From contig JAKVCS010000004.1 in the NCBI GenBank assembly GCA_022448365.1, positions 368,856-432,855 of the forward strand: DNA of 64,000 bases, in the 5' to 3' direction. This document shows, piece by piece, positions 54,542 through 63,800 of this stretch. Position 1 is the stretch's first letter. Each line of letters begins with the position of its first letter. Below the pieces are notes generated by a model. That model did no database searches, was not told the DNA's origin, and was given only the letters and a program-made list of their open reading frames with translations. A program made the translations under genes and the position numbers. The stretch is from Saccharospirillaceae bacterium (GTDB lineage Bacteria > Pseudomonadota > Gammaproteobacteria > Pseudomonadales > Oceanobacteraceae).

Positions 54542-56644
54542 ATGAGCACTAAACCAGTTGCTTTAACCAAAACCTTCGAATTTGGTGGCGAAACCGTCAC
54601 TTTAGAAACCGGCCGTATCGCTCGTCAGGCTGACGGCGCTGTATTGGCTACCATTGGCAAAACTCAGGTGTTGGCAACCGTTGTTGCAGCCAAGAGCACT
54701 AAGCCAGGTCAGGACTTCTTCCCGTTGTCTGTGCACTATCAGGAAAAAATGTACGCCGCGGGCCGTATCCCTGGTGGTTACCTGAAACGTGAGGGCCGTC
54801 CTTCTGAGAAAGAAACATTAACATCGCGCCTGATCGACCGTCCGATTCGTCCGCTGTTCCCGAACGGCTTTATGAACGAAGTTCAGGTTATCCAGACTGT
54901 TGTTGCAGCAGAAAAAGACGTTGATCCGGATATCTGCGCCATGATCGCAACCTCAGCAGCACTGAGTATTTCTGGTATTCCGTTCAACGGTCCTATCGGT
55001 GCAGCGCGTGTAGCTTTCTCCGATGACAATGGTTACACCCTGAATCCAACTTACAGCCAGCTTGAAGACTCTCTGCTGGATATGGTTGTAGCAGGTACAA
55101 AAGATGCGGTTCTGATGGTTGAATCTGAAGCCGACGAACTGACCGAAGACGAAATGCTGGGTGCGGTGTTGTTTGCCCACAAAGGTTTCCAGTCTGCCAT
55201 TACTGCCATCAGCGAATGGGCTGAAGAGCTGAAAGTTGAGCAGTGGGACTGGCAGCCGGAAGCACGTGACGAAGCGCTATACAGCGCAGTTAAAGCTGAA
55301 GCGGCAGCTGGTATCAGTGAAGCGTATACCATCTCTGATAAGCTGGCTCGCTACGGTCGTATCGACGAAGTTAAAGCCGCAGCTGTTGAAAAACTGGCTG
55401 CAGCAGAAGGCGAAGAAGGCTACAGCGCTGATGACATCGCCGCCATGGTTGGCGAGCTGAAGTACGAAGTTGTGCGCCAGCGCGTTATCGACGGTCAGCC
55501 TCGTATCGATGGCCGTGATAACGAAACTGTGCGTCCTCTGACCATTGAAACCGGTGCCCTGAACACCGCTCACGGTTCTGCGATTTTTACCCGCGGTGAA
55601 ACTCAGGCAATCGTTGCTACCACTCTGGGTAGCGCACGTGATGCACAGATGGTTGATTTCCTGCATGGGATGACGACGGATCCGTTCCTGTTCCACTACA
55701 ACTTCCCTCCATACTCTGTGGGCGAAGCTGGGCGTATGGGCGGTGTTGGCCGTCGTGAAATCGGTCATGGCCGTCTGGCTCGTCGCGGTGTTCAGGCAAT
55801 GATGCCGGATCAGGAAGAGTTCCCATACACGATCCGTGTGGTATCTGAGATCACTGAATCGAACGGTTCTTCCTCTATGGCTTCCGTATGTGGCGCGTCT
55901 CTGTCTTTGATGGACGCCGGTGTTCCACTGAAAGCGCCAGTTGCTGGTATCGCTATGGGTCTGGTTAAAGAAGGTGAGAAGTTCGCTGTTCTGACCGACA
56001 TCCTGGGCGATGAAGACCACCTGGGTGATATGGACTTTAAAGTGGCCGGTACCGATGAAGGTATCACTGCTTTACAGATGGATATCAAGATTGAGGGTAT
56101 CACTGAAGAGATCATGGAAATTGCTCTGACTCAGGCTAAGAAAGCCCGTTTCACCATTCTGGAGCAAATGAATGAAGTGATCTCTGAGCCGCGCACAGAG
56201 CTGTCAGAGAACGCCCCAACTATGACCAGCATGAAGATCGATTCTGACAAGATTCGTGACGTGATTGGTAAGGGCGGTGCAACCATTCGTGATATCACCG
56301 AGAAGACTGGTGCTTCTGTCGATATCGACGATAACGGAAACATCAAGATCTTCGCAGCAGATAAAGCTGGTGCTGATGCAGCACAGAAAATGATCGAAGA
56401 GATCACTGCTGAAATCGAAGTTGGTGTGACGTATGAAGGCAAAGTGAGCAAGATCGTTGATTTTGGTGCTTTCATTACGGTATTGCCAGGTAAAGATGGC
56501 CTGTTGCATATCTCTCAGATCAGTGAAGAGCGTGTCGAAAATGTCGCTGATCACCTGAGCGAAGGTCAGATGGTCAAAGTTCACGTGATGGACGTTGATC
56601 CGAAAGGACGTGTGAAACTGACTATGAAAGGTGTTGAGCAGTAA
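54542..56644 (+). CDS. pnp: Polyribonucleotide nucleotidyltransferase (PNPase)
   Basis: A 700-residue phosphorolytic 3'-5' exonuclease and degradosome member. Two RNase PH-like domains are followed by KH ([22 protein letters not shown], about 560-620) and S1 ([20 protein letters not shown], about 622-695). AAAGGAAAT precedes the ATG. Confidence 0.98.
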   Translation: MSTKPVALTKTFEFGGETVTLETGRIARQADGAVLATIGKTQVLATVVAAKSTKPGQDFFPLSVHYQEKMYAAGRIPGGYLKREGRPSEKETLTSRLIDRPIRPLFPNGFMNEVQVIQTVVAAEKDVDPDICAMIATSAALSISGIPFNGPIGAARVAFSDDNGYTLNPTYSQLEDSLLDMVVAGTKDAVLMVESEADELTEDEMLGAVLFAHKGFQSAITAISEWAEELKVEQWDWQPEARDEALYSAVKAEAAAGISEAYTISDKLARYGRIDEVKAAAVEKLAAAEGEEGYSADDIAAMVGELKYEVVRQRVIDGQPRIDGRDNETVRPLTIETGALNTAHGSAIFTRGETQAIVATTLGSARDAQMVDFLHGMTTDPFLFHYNFPPYSVGEAGRMGGVGRREIGHGRLARRGVQAMMPDQEEFPYTIRVVSEITESNGSSSMASVCGASLSLMDAGVPLKAPVAGIAMGLVKEGEKFAVLTDILGDEDHLGDMDFKVAGTDEGITALQMDIKIEGITEEIMEIALTQAKKARFTILEQMNEVISEPRTELSENAPTMTSMKIDSDKIRDVIGKGGATIRDITEKTGASVDIDDNGNIKIFAADKAGADAAQKMIEEITAEIEVGVTYEGKVSKIVDFGAFITVLPGKDGLLHISQISEERVENVADHLSEGQMVKVHVMDVDPKGRVKLTMKGVEQ

Positions 56645-56667
56645 GCTCCGCATTCTTTAAAGTTCAA

Positions 56668-56699
56668 AAACGCCGCTGTTGTGATCAATAGCGGCGTTT
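56668..56699 (+). terminator. Terminator after pnp
   Basis: AAACGCCGCT/AGCGGCGTTT with a 12-nt loop and T-run; ends the rimP-to-pnp block. Confidence 0.9.
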
Positions 56700-57001
56700 T
56701 TTTATGCCATCAGATAAACCACAGACGCGTTTAAGCCTGGAAAAATGTGTTACAAATTGTGCGTTTTTCACCTTAAAAATATCAGGGTTAATGACAACAC
56801 TGCAGGCCAACTGTTGCTTTATGGTGAATAAAGGCAGTGCTTTCACCCGTATTTTTGGCTCTATCGAGCTAATAATGAAGTCTAAGGGTGTGCGCTCGCT
56901 TGGGGTATGAAATTAGTAGTTCTATCGTACCTGATTGATGTTTGCTGTCTGGGGGGAAGTTCATTTAGTCTTGAATAAAACAAAAATAAGACTTCTACAT
57001 C
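56700..57001. other. Gap without recognised content
   Basis: About 300 bp of mixed sequence after the pnp terminator. A 68-codon frame in it has no family-like features or ribosome site. No RNA gene or repeat seen. Confidence 0.4.
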
Positions 57002-57175
57002 ATGACTCAGGCAACTCTAACGCTCTTTTTAGTTTTTACGCTGGTATTAACCTATTGGGTCGGCTTTGCTGAACCCGAAGTGGTTGTGCAGGAAGTGAAC
57101 GTTTCTCAGGAACTTGAGCGTACTGACCTTGCTTCAGTGCGGCGCTCAGCGGTGTCAGAGCCTGGTTTACAATAG
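57002..57175 (+). CDS. Small single-span membrane protein, 57 residues, hypothetical
   Basis: ATG to TAG. The N-terminal hydrophobic segment TLTLFLVFTLVLTYWVGFA (about residues 5-23) reads as one transmembrane helix; the rest is polar and acidic (EPEVVVQEVNVSQELERTD). The ribosome site is weak. I do not recognise the family. It is convergent with the 93-residue gene, 17 bp away. Confidence 0.45.
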   Translation: MTQATLTLFLVFTLVLTYWVGFAEPEVVVQEVNVSQELERTDLASVRRSAVSEPGLQ

Positions 57176-57192
57176 CGTGCGTGATGCTCGCC

Positions 57193-57474
57193 TCATGCCC
57201 TAATATCGATAAAACGTCCAAGGGATTTTTCTGACTGCAGGTCCTGGGTTTGCAAGAAGGCTTTACTTTCTCTGGATTGGCCCTGTCGTTGTTGCTGCTG
57301 TTCTGCTTGTTGTTGTGCAACAAATTCAAGGTCGCTGATGTCTGCTGGTAGTACCTCTACCTCATTAACGCGCTTGACTGGATTACGTACCGTTTTCTCT
57401 GGACGAGGAAGCTCCTGACGAGAATTCATGTCCAGAGCAATCAAACTGTTCTGAGTCGGGCGAAGTGAGGTCAT
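57193..57474 (-). CDS. Hypothetical 93-residue Gln-rich protein
   Basis: A polar protein: an N-terminal segment LIALDMNSRQELPRPEKTV, a middle coiled-coil-like Gln tract (QQQAEQQQQRQ) and the C-terminal end SLGRFIDIRA. Small proteins with such a disordered middle and a short hydrophobic C-terminal motif occur in related gammaproteobacteria, but none has a function I can name. No clear ribosome site. Soluble, no signal peptide. Confidence 0.5.
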   Translation of the reverse strand: MTSLRPTQNSLIALDMNSRQELPRPEKTVRNPVKRVNEVEVLPADISDLEFVAQQQAEQQQQRQGQSRESKAFLQTQDLQSEKSLGRFIDIRA

Positions 57475-57492
57475 AAGCTGCAGGAGGTCACG

Positions 57493-57651
57493 TTGTTCAA
57501 GTACTATAGCAACGGAGTACTGAGCTGCTCCAGTGGTGTTACAAATCTTTTATGTATGCAAACATCGCCTACATCGCTGCCGCTAAAGTCAGAGAGGCCG
57601 GTGTTGGTACATCTGAATGTCATTGAGCGAATGACGACTGGTAACAATTAG
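57493..57651 (+). CDS. Possible 52-residue ORF with strong Shine-Dalgarno sequence
   Basis: TTG start 6 nt after AGGAGGT, ending in TAG. The product (MFKYYSNGVLSCSSGVTNLL at its start) is not recognised. The perfect ribosome site is the only support; codon content is unremarkable. Confidence 0.2.
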   Translation: MFKYYSNGVLSCSSGVTNLLCMQTSPTSLPLKSERPVLVHLNVIERMTTGNN

Positions 57652-57661
57652 ATGTCCTGTA

Positions 57662-58333
57662 TCAACGGCTGTCACCTTCAATCCCTCGCCGGTGAAACAG
57701 CCATGCAGACAGTAACACACAGGTAAAGTACACCACGTACCCCGCAAAAATTGTGTCACTCAAAAAGTGCCCGCCCTGAACAATTCTGACCAGACTACTG
57801 ATCACACCTAAGCCGATGCCGAACCAAAACCAGCGTTTGGAACGAAATACCCAAGCCAGAGCCATAAAGAAAAAACCCATCGCCGCGTGTCCGCTAACAA
57901 ACGATTTACAGCGTTTTTCACAGCTATCCGACACAATGAAAGCCGGGGTGAAGCCACTGCCACCGTTGAACTCCTGAATCTGACGTGGACGGGGACGCTC
58001 AAAGCCTTCTTTAAAAACACCGTGAACAATCAGACCCGGACCAATCAACAGAACCAAAAAAAGGAACAGCAAAGGGTTGCGGTGCTGCTTACTGATGCCA
58101 TTGCGGACGAAGGTCATACCAATACAAATAAGCATGATCGGCAGCAAAAAATGCGGCATATAACGAAACAAAGCGTAAATGGACGTATTGACCGGGTGGT
58201 GTTTCAGCGGCCACTGCTGCGTTTCGTGGTCGTAAAAATAATTACTGATTGCCAGATCAATTTCTGGCCATATCAGAAACAAAGCGGCCAGAACGATCAG
58301 GCTGATCCAGTCAAAGTGGCGTTTTAACAACAT
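57662..58333 (-). CDS. PAP2 family membrane phosphatase
   Basis: A 223-residue protein with about five or six transmembrane segments. The three PAP2 motifs are KEGFERPRP, SFVSGHAAMG and SLVRIVQGGHFLSD, with His in the second and third as nucleophile and acid. Substrates in this family are lipid phosphates such as undecaprenyl pyrophosphate, phosphatidate or lipid A. It is the last gene of a same-strand group, 65 bp after the MEST-like hydrolase. Confidence 0.9.
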   Translation of the reverse strand: MLLKRHFDWISLIVLAALFLIWPEIDLAISNYFYDHETQQWPLKHHPVNTSIYALFRYMPHFLLPIMLICIGMTFVRNGISKQHRNPLLFLFLVLLIGPGLIVHGVFKEGFERPRPRQIQEFNGGSGFTPAFIVSDSCEKRCKSFVSGHAAMGFFFMALAWVFRSKRWFWFGIGLGVISSLVRIVQGGHFLSDTIFAGYVVYFTCVLLSAWLFHRRGIEGDSR

Positions 58334-58398
58334 GGTGACTTCCGCGAAAAATATTCAGAACGCGGCAGCTTACCTTGTCATCTCACCGGCGTCATCTT

Positions 58399-59262
58399 CT
58401 ATAAAACCGATGAGGTTTGGAGAATTAATCGAGATACGGAGGCTGGGTCTTCCAGCTGCGGGTAGTGCCCAATGCCCGGTAGTTCGTAGATATGATCGGT
58501 TTGTACAAGCTGGCGATAACGTTCAACCATATGAGACCCCGAAATTGGATCATCGCTGCCATTGATCAATACCAGAGGTGTGCGGCTGTTGGTCAGTGCA
58601 CCTACCCAGCGCTCGCGATGTTCACGTCGCTCTTTTATGTAGTGAATCAGTTTGGGCATAACAACCGGTCCCTGGTTATAGGCCATCAACTGCCACAGAC
58701 CGTCCATCTCTTCGATCGACAAGGGTTTGGCGCATATTTTAGCGAAAGATCGCAGAAAGCGTTGTTTATTTATCACCAACGGAATCAGGAATCCCACTGG
58801 CGACAGCATCAGTTTTTGCACAAACAGCGCGCGATGGGTTTCAGGAAACAGTCCACCATTTAATAGGAACATTTGTTGGATGCGATGGTTATTCTGATCT
58901 CGTGCGAGTAACTCCTGGGCAACGGTATCGCCATAGTTATGAGCCAAAACGGAATACTCTGTTATCGCCAAATGCTGTAACAGAGCCTGCTGCAGGTTAG
59001 CTTGGCAATGAATGCTGTAGTCAGCCTTGGGATTCTTGCTGGAGAAGCCGAAGCCAAGCATGTCGACAGCAACCAGTTGATAGTGCTGTGCCAGCGTATT
59101 CCAAACGGGTGACCAGTCCCATGAGGCGCTTGGAAATCCATGAATAAGCAGTAATGTGGGTTTGTCAGCGGAATCGCTTGATGTCCAGTAGCAGAATTTC
59201 TCACCATTAAAATCGAAGGTCCGGGCGCTGTTTTGCCACTCCCTAAGGTCTGTCACTTGCAT
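58399..59262 (-). CDS. MEST-like alpha/beta hydrolase with Asn at the nucleophile position
   Basis: A 287-residue protein. LLIHGFPSASWDW is the oxyanion strand. The elbow reads LAHNYGDTVAQELL, close to the HDYGD elbow of animal MEST/PEG1 and related bacterial proteins, but residue 109 is Asn where Asp is expected. NGGLFPETHR, ERWVGAL and GIGHYPQLEDP also match MEST. The acid (INGSDDP) and His are kept. Whether it is active is unclear. It starts 4 nt after the DUF454 gene stops, so they are co-transcribed. Confidence 0.85.
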   Translation of the reverse strand: MQVTDLREWQNSARTFDFNGEKFCYWTSSDSADKPTLLLIHGFPSASWDWSPVWNTLAQHYQLVAVDMLGFGFSSKNPKADYSIHCQANLQQALLQHLAITEYSVLAHNYGDTVAQELLARDQNNHRIQQMFLLNGGLFPETHRALFVQKLMLSPVGFLIPLVINKQRFLRSFAKICAKPLSIEEMDGLWQLMAYNQGPVVMPKLIHYIKERREHRERWVGALTNSRTPLVLINGSDDPISGSHMVERYRQLVQTDHIYELPGIGHYPQLEDPASVSRLILQTSSVL

Positions 59263-59266
59263 AACG

Positions 59267-59713
59267 TCAGCTACCTTGATTGTCGGTGTGCAGCTTAAGA
59301 GTTGGCAGACGCAGAATGTAAATACTGACTAATAAACCAACGATCGGCAGGATAATTTGTACGGTCATTCTGGGCACAAAAATAAAGGCGGTAGATATCA
59401 GTGATACCCACATCAGGATCAGAGTGTAGATTTTTGCTTTAACGGGCAGGCCTTTGCCATCGAGGTAGTAAAGCAGGTATTTACCCAGGCGTGGATGTGA
59501 TACCAACCAGTTATAAAAGCGTGGAGATGTGCGTAAAAAACAAGCCGCTGCAACTAAGAGAAACGGTGTGGTCGGCAGAACCGGGAGAAAAATACCAATA
59601 AAACCGAGGAACACACTGATCCAACCGAGCCCGAGTACCAGTAGTCTCAGTACGGGCTGGTTGATGCGTTTTGTTGATTTAGCAGAAGTCTCGGACGTTT
59701 TGCTCTCGGTCAC
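59267..59713 (-). CDS. DUF454/YbaN family inner membrane protein
   Basis: A 148-residue protein with the family pattern RLLVLGLGWISVFLGFIGIFLPVLPTTPFLLVAAACFLRTSPRFYNWL and about three or four hydrophobic segments. Function unknown. The GTG start overlaps the stop of the upstream gene by 4 nt (GTGA), indicating translational coupling. Confidence 0.88.
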   Translation of the reverse strand: MTESKTSETSAKSTKRINQPVLRLLVLGLGWISVFLGFIGIFLPVLPTTPFLLVAAACFLRTSPRFYNWLVSHPRLGKYLLYYLDGKGLPVKAKIYTLILMWVSLISTAFIFVPRMTVQIILPIVGLLVSIYILRLPTLKLHTDNQGS

Positions 59714-62019
59714 TGTAGTCGAACCCGATATTGATAACTGAACTCGGGTTCCAGCGTATCGAATTTCGGTTTAAATGTCCCACTAAAGCTCATTCGGATT
59801 GTTCGGACCTGAGAATCAAAACCTGCGTTGGGTATCACAGAGTTTCCGGCAGCATTCAGGTAAGTCACAGTAACCCCAGCAATGTTAAGACCGCTGGCAT
59901 TGTTACCAGCACCATCGGTGAGGCTTAAAGAACCGGTTTGCAGTTCACTACCAGTATCAATCGCTTGCTCCAGTACGGTGGTATTAAGGTCACTGCTGAT
60001 GTTGCCAAGATTTTTCGCAACCACGGTGTAGTTAATTACTGCACCAGGAATCGCTTTAAAGTTTGAACTATTAATCGGGTCGCTGATCACCACCAGTTCT
60101 GACGATAATTCAATATTCTGGTCAGCCACACAGTTAAAGAACTGGCTCGCAGGGATCACCGAATAATTGCTATCGCCGGGTCTGCGCCAATACGCACGGA
60201 AACTATCGCCTCCGCTGTTTTCCTGATGACGGAACCTGAAACGGAAGAAACCCTGAGCGAAACCTGTATTAATAATCGTCGCAGGACTATTGGTTTGTGG
60301 ATTATTGATGGCGCCATGGCCGCCATACCAGGCTGCAATATGCTCAACATTCGCAGAGTCCACCAATGTCAGTTCAACCGCATCATCACCATCGACGGCA
60401 AAACGATAGTCGCCATCGGAATCTAAACGGATATAGCCGTCAAAAACGGTCAGATAACGTTCGTCACTGCCAAATGGGTTTGCAGAGCCATTCACCTGGC
60501 TGAACAGTGTGTAGCCATACAAGGTTTGACCTTTGGCATAGCTGCTTTCAAGAGTATCAAACTCCGCTTTGTTGTCGGCAAAGCCATTCCCATCCGGGTT
60601 ACCCTGAGTATTAAAAAAGCCGGTGATCAGACCCGGTTGAGTCGAACAGCCACCCGCCAGGCCTGAAGGTAAGTTTAAGGCGCGTATAGCAAGGCTGATT
60701 GCCCTGGTGTTGTTATTCAAATCGGCGTCGTATTGTAAACCAGTGACCGTCGCTGAGAGTGTTACCGGGCTTGGTGCCGTAGAGGTCGGAACCAGGTTCA
60801 ACGTTATGTCGGGAAAGAAAGCGCCGGAAGCAACAACCGTCGAGTACGTACAATTTAATGTGTTGCCGGTACTCCCCGGACAACTCCAGCCATTCAGGGT
60901 GCTGGAATCGAGGTTGAGATTACCCGGCAATGTAATGTCCAGGCGGGTATCAGCCAGGGTTGATTTATCGCCGTTGTTGCGCACCTTATAGGTCACTGCA
61001 CGAGGACTTGCTTCCACCCAGAGGTCTGGTGCTTGGCTGTTATTACTACCGCTGCCAAACGCCATCAATTCAAGCTCAGCACGGCATACGGTATGAGCGC
61101 CAAAAATGATATTGGTTTGAACCGGACAAGCAGCTGAGCGGATATCGATATTGCTGGTGGTGAACGTCTGCCATGAGCCACCGGGCTTCCTGAACTGCAC
61201 GGTGATGCCGCCATCACAACAGCCTTCGAAACCCAATACCTCGAGCTTATGATATCCCGCAGCGAGGTTAATACCACCTTCCAGTACATCGCTGTTTGAC
61301 CAGTTGTTGGCCCACCACAGATCATCAGTCCATTGCTCTTCTAATGGTGTGCCATCAACAAATAAACCGCCGCCACGGCCGAAGTCTGAACCATAACGAA
61401 ATTCCCAGAACCCAGCTTCACCGGGCTTAACTTCAAAGTAGCTTTCAGAGCGGGCACCAAAATTATCCCGACGCTGGCTGGGAGAGAACTGATTGCGGTT
61501 GGTAATGCCGGTAAAGTCGGTGATAAATTTACAGCCATACCCCGTTACACCATCAGCAGCGGATTCAAAGGCGTTTACCGCTTGTGCGTAATTGGCTGGA
61601 TTAGCGTTGGTTTTGCGGGTATGAAAACGAATGCCAGGGTAGGTAAAGACTGGTGGTGCCTGGATAATTGGTTGAGCATTCTGATTGCCGTAATACAGAT
61701 AAAGGGTTCGGTTACCGGGTGATAGCGAAGAAAAGCGCACCCAGATAGATGCTGTCTCTGAGCTAGGGTCCCATTGGTCGATCCAGAAATCCAGAGCAGT
61801 ACTGTCATCGCTGTCGAAAACGCGTAAGTCCTTACCATCATTGCTCCAATCATACCCATTGAATAAGTCGCTGCCGGTTATGTTGATGCGAACCTGATAA
61901 TTATTAGGAACGCTGGCGGAGGTGTTCACGGTTACCTGGGTCTTGAACGGCCAGCGGCAATCCAGCGCTGCAGCAGCGGGAAAAGAAAACAACAACAAAC
62001 AGATTACAAACCAACGCAT
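59710..62019 (-). CDS. Secreted DUF2341/PA14-like surface protein (MshQ-like architecture)
   Basis: About 769 residues. A clear signal peptide (MRWFVICLLLFSFPAAAALD) is followed by a DUF2341 domain (about 25-115, TLYLYYGNQNA), a region with GFEGCCDGG, a DUF11-like beta domain (about 330-450), a PA14-like domain (about 460-640, GYIRLDSDGDYRFAVDGDDAVEL) and another DUF11-like domain. Similar mixes occur in MSHA-type MshQ proteins and other adhesins. No pilin genes are near. ATG 62019 has GGAG 8 nt upstream. It is coupled to the DUF454 gene. Confidence 0.82.
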   Translation of the reverse strand: MRWFVICLLLFSFPAAAALDCRWPFKTQVTVNTSASVPNNYQVRINITGSDLFNGYDWSNDGKDLRVFDSDDSTALDFWIDQWDPSSETASIWVRFSSLSPGNRTLYLYYGNQNAQPIIQAPPVFTYPGIRFHTRKTNANPANYAQAVNAFESAADGVTGYGCKFITDFTGITNRNQFSPSQRRDNFGARSESYFEVKPGEAGFWEFRYGSDFGRGGGLFVDGTPLEEQWTDDLWWANNWSNSDVLEGGINLAAGYHKLEVLGFEGCCDGGITVQFRKPGGSWQTFTTSNIDIRSAACPVQTNIIFGAHTVCRAELELMAFGSGSNNSQAPDLWVEASPRAVTYKVRNNGDKSTLADTRLDITLPGNLNLDSSTLNGWSCPGSTGNTLNCTYSTVVASGAFFPDITLNLVPTSTAPSPVTLSATVTGLQYDADLNNNTRAISLAIRALNLPSGLAGGCSTQPGLITGFFNTQGNPDGNGFADNKAEFDTLESSYAKGQTLYGYTLFSQVNGSANPFGSDERYLTVFDGYIRLDSDGDYRFAVDGDDAVELTLVDSANVEHIAAWYGGHGAINNPQTNSPATIINTGFAQGFFRFRFRHQENSGGDSFRAYWRRPGDSNYSVIPASQFFNCVADQNIELSSELVVISDPINSSNFKAIPGAVINYTVVAKNLGNISSDLNTTVLEQAIDTGSELQTGSLSLTDGAGNNASGLNIAGVTVTYLNAAGNSVIPNAGFDSQVRTIRMSFSGTFKPKFDTLEPEFSYQYRVRLQ

Positions 62020-62119
62020 ATCAGTCTCCACGATAGGCGTACCAGTTTACTGAATCGGACTTGGGACTCCTAATCACTGAATAGTCAAAACTGCGTTAAA
62101 TCAGAGAATTAATCAGATT

Positions 62120-63100
62120 TTACAATCGACGAGCAAACCGGCGACGGTATTCTGTCGGGGTAAGACCGGTTTTCTTACGGAACAGGCGACGGAAAGAGCT
62201 GGCATCTTCATAGCCAACGTCATTCATCACTACATCAACGGTGCGTTCTGTTTCTTCTAAAAGTTTTTGTGCCCCTTCGATGCGCAAAGACTGAACGTAG
62301 GTATTCGGCGGCATTTCCAGAGCGGCGTTAAAGCGCCGGATTAAGGTGCGTTTCGAGACACTGAAGCGCTCCGCCAGCTGCTCTACGGTGAATTGCTCGG
62401 CGTAGTTCTGTTCCAGCCAGCTTTGTGCTTCACGCACCAAATCGTCTTTATGCGGTTTGGATAAACGCATCAGGGAATACGACAGTTGGGTGTCGCGACG
62501 GTAATCAATTACAAAGGCTTTGGCGGTTTGAATCGCAGCCTCAAAGCCAATCTGGCGCTCAATAATGTGCAGCCCGAGATCAAACCAGGCCAGTCCACCG
62601 CCGGCACAATAGATATTATCGGAGCGGGTAATCAGTTGGTCGGCTTTTAACTCTATCTGCGGATAACACTGCTGAAATTGCTCTTTAAAGCCCCAGTGAG
62701 TCGTGGCTGTTTTCTCATCAAGAATGCCAGATTCAGCCAACAGGAAGTTACCGGTGCAGTTGCCGGCAATGGTCCAGCCTTGTTGATTGGCACGTTGCAG
62801 TAAGGCTTGCAGCTCAGGCGTATGCTGAACAACCTCTTCAATCGGTCCTCCGATGGTTGGAATAACAATAGCATCAGCTTCAGTAATCTCATCGAAGCTC
62901 ATATGCGCGCCAATCTGCAGGCCATTGATGCATTGGATCGGACCGCCGTCTTTACTGGCTATTGTTACATTAAAGGCTTTTTCCGGCTGCTGCCCCTGAA
63001 TCAGATTCCAGGTAACGCCAGCAAGACCAAATAAATCGGTTACACCGGTTATGGCGGAGGCAAGGGCTTTATCAAATCCTGCGACAACAATGTTCAGCAT
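62120..63100 (-). CDS. GlxA-type AraC-family regulator with DJ-1/PfpI domain
   Basis: A 326-residue regulator. The N-terminal DJ-1/PfpI-like domain (about 1-195, with AGNCTGNFLLAESG where the nucleophile elbow would be) is followed by two AraC helix-turn-helix motifs (about 225-322: QLAERFSVSKRTLIRRF and DVGYEDASSFRRLFRKKTGLTPTEYRRRF). Members such as GbdR, ArgR and CdhR in Pseudomonas respond to small nitrogen compounds. Target unknown. Confidence 0.92.
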   Translation of the reverse strand: MLNIVVAGFDKALASAITGVTDLFGLAGVTWNLIQGQQPEKAFNVTIASKDGGPIQCINGLQIGAHMSFDEITEADAIVIPTIGGPIEEVVQHTPELQALLQRANQQGWTIAGNCTGNFLLAESGILDEKTATTHWGFKEQFQQCYPQIELKADQLITRSDNIYCAGGGLAWFDLGLHIIERQIGFEAAIQTAKAFVIDYRRDTQLSYSLMRLSKPHKDDLVREAQSWLEQNYAEQFTVEQLAERFSVSKRTLIRRFNAALEMPPNTYVQSLRIEGAQKLLEETERTVDVVMNDVGYEDASSFRRLFRKKTGLTPTEYRRRFARRL

Positions 63101-63268
63101 GGCACTCTAACGTTACTTAATCGGTTGTTTGCTCTGGCCACTCAATCAGGCGTTGTGGCACAAATTACTTGCATGGAGGCATAATGAACCTATTGGTGTG
63201 TCTTAACAAGCATTATTGGTGGGATATGTGTCATTCTGGGCGTCCTGTTGGTATATTTCAGGCACAAA

Positions 63269-63291
63269 AAAGCCAGCGTTATGCTGGCTTT
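63269..63291 (-). terminator. Terminator after bfd
   Basis: AAAGCCAGC/GCTGGCTTT around GTTAT; on the minus strand TTTTTT follows. Confidence 0.85.
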
Positions 63292-63311
63292 CCTTCTGGC
63301 TATCCGCGCTT

Positions 63312-63506
63312 TTAGCTTGCTTCAGCAAACTCACACACAGGCATTTTGTTTGAATGCTCACGGATCACTTGCTTCGCACTCTGACCGCAGCAACCACAGT
63401 CGGTGCCTACGCCCATTTTCTGGCGAATTTGTGCATAGCTATCACCGTTTTCAACAGCTTGCTGAATCTGCTGTTGAGTGATGCCTTTGCATAAACAAAC
63501 GTACAT
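63312..63506 (-). CDS. bfd: Bacterioferritin-associated ferredoxin
   Basis: A 64-residue [2Fe-2S] protein. Ligands are Cys4 and Cys6 (MYVCLCKG) and Cys37 and Cys40 (DCGCCG), the CxC-CxxC pattern of Bfd. It reduces stored Fe3+ in bacterioferritin and lets iron out. A Fur-box-like site lies 30 bp upstream. No bfr gene is adjacent. Confidence 0.95.
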   Translation of the reverse strand: MYVCLCKGITQQQIQQAVENGDSYAQIRQKMGVGTDCGCCGQSAKQVIREHSNKMPVCEFAEAS

Positions 63507-63535
63507 TGTTGTCTCAACCTTGATGAAAATCTGAA

Positions 63536-63550
63536 TGAGAATGAATATAA
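63536..63550. promoter_or_regulatory. Fur box upstream of bfd
   Basis: TGAGAATGAATATAA matches the 7-1-7 Fur motif TGATAATNATTATCA at 12 of 14 defined positions. Fur-repressed bfd is known in Pseudomonas and enteric bacteria. Confidence 0.7.
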
Positions 63551-63800
63551 GTTGGACTTTAATCTTAATGCGATGAGTTTTCAATAAGTTTGTATTCTCA
63601 TTTGTAACCAGATTCTCAAATGTCAGGAAATACATATACAGTCTTCCTCTGGCAGAAAGTCGCATCCTGATCGTGCCTCATGTAACATGTTGCCTCTTTT
63701 TTGTCGGCCAACTTCATTAAGCAATTGCGGCTTAAACAATCGGGTTGGTGATGACAGTCCCTGATAGATAGCAGCTATAGAAAGAAGCGAGACAAAGCCT

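Noticed and set aside
55277-56020. 247-residue minus-strand open frame inside pnp
   Set aside because: Shadow of the PNPase gene; composition not protein-like.
56704-56910. 68-residue frame after pnp
   Set aside because: Begins inside the terminator T-run, with no ribosome site and no recognisable fold.
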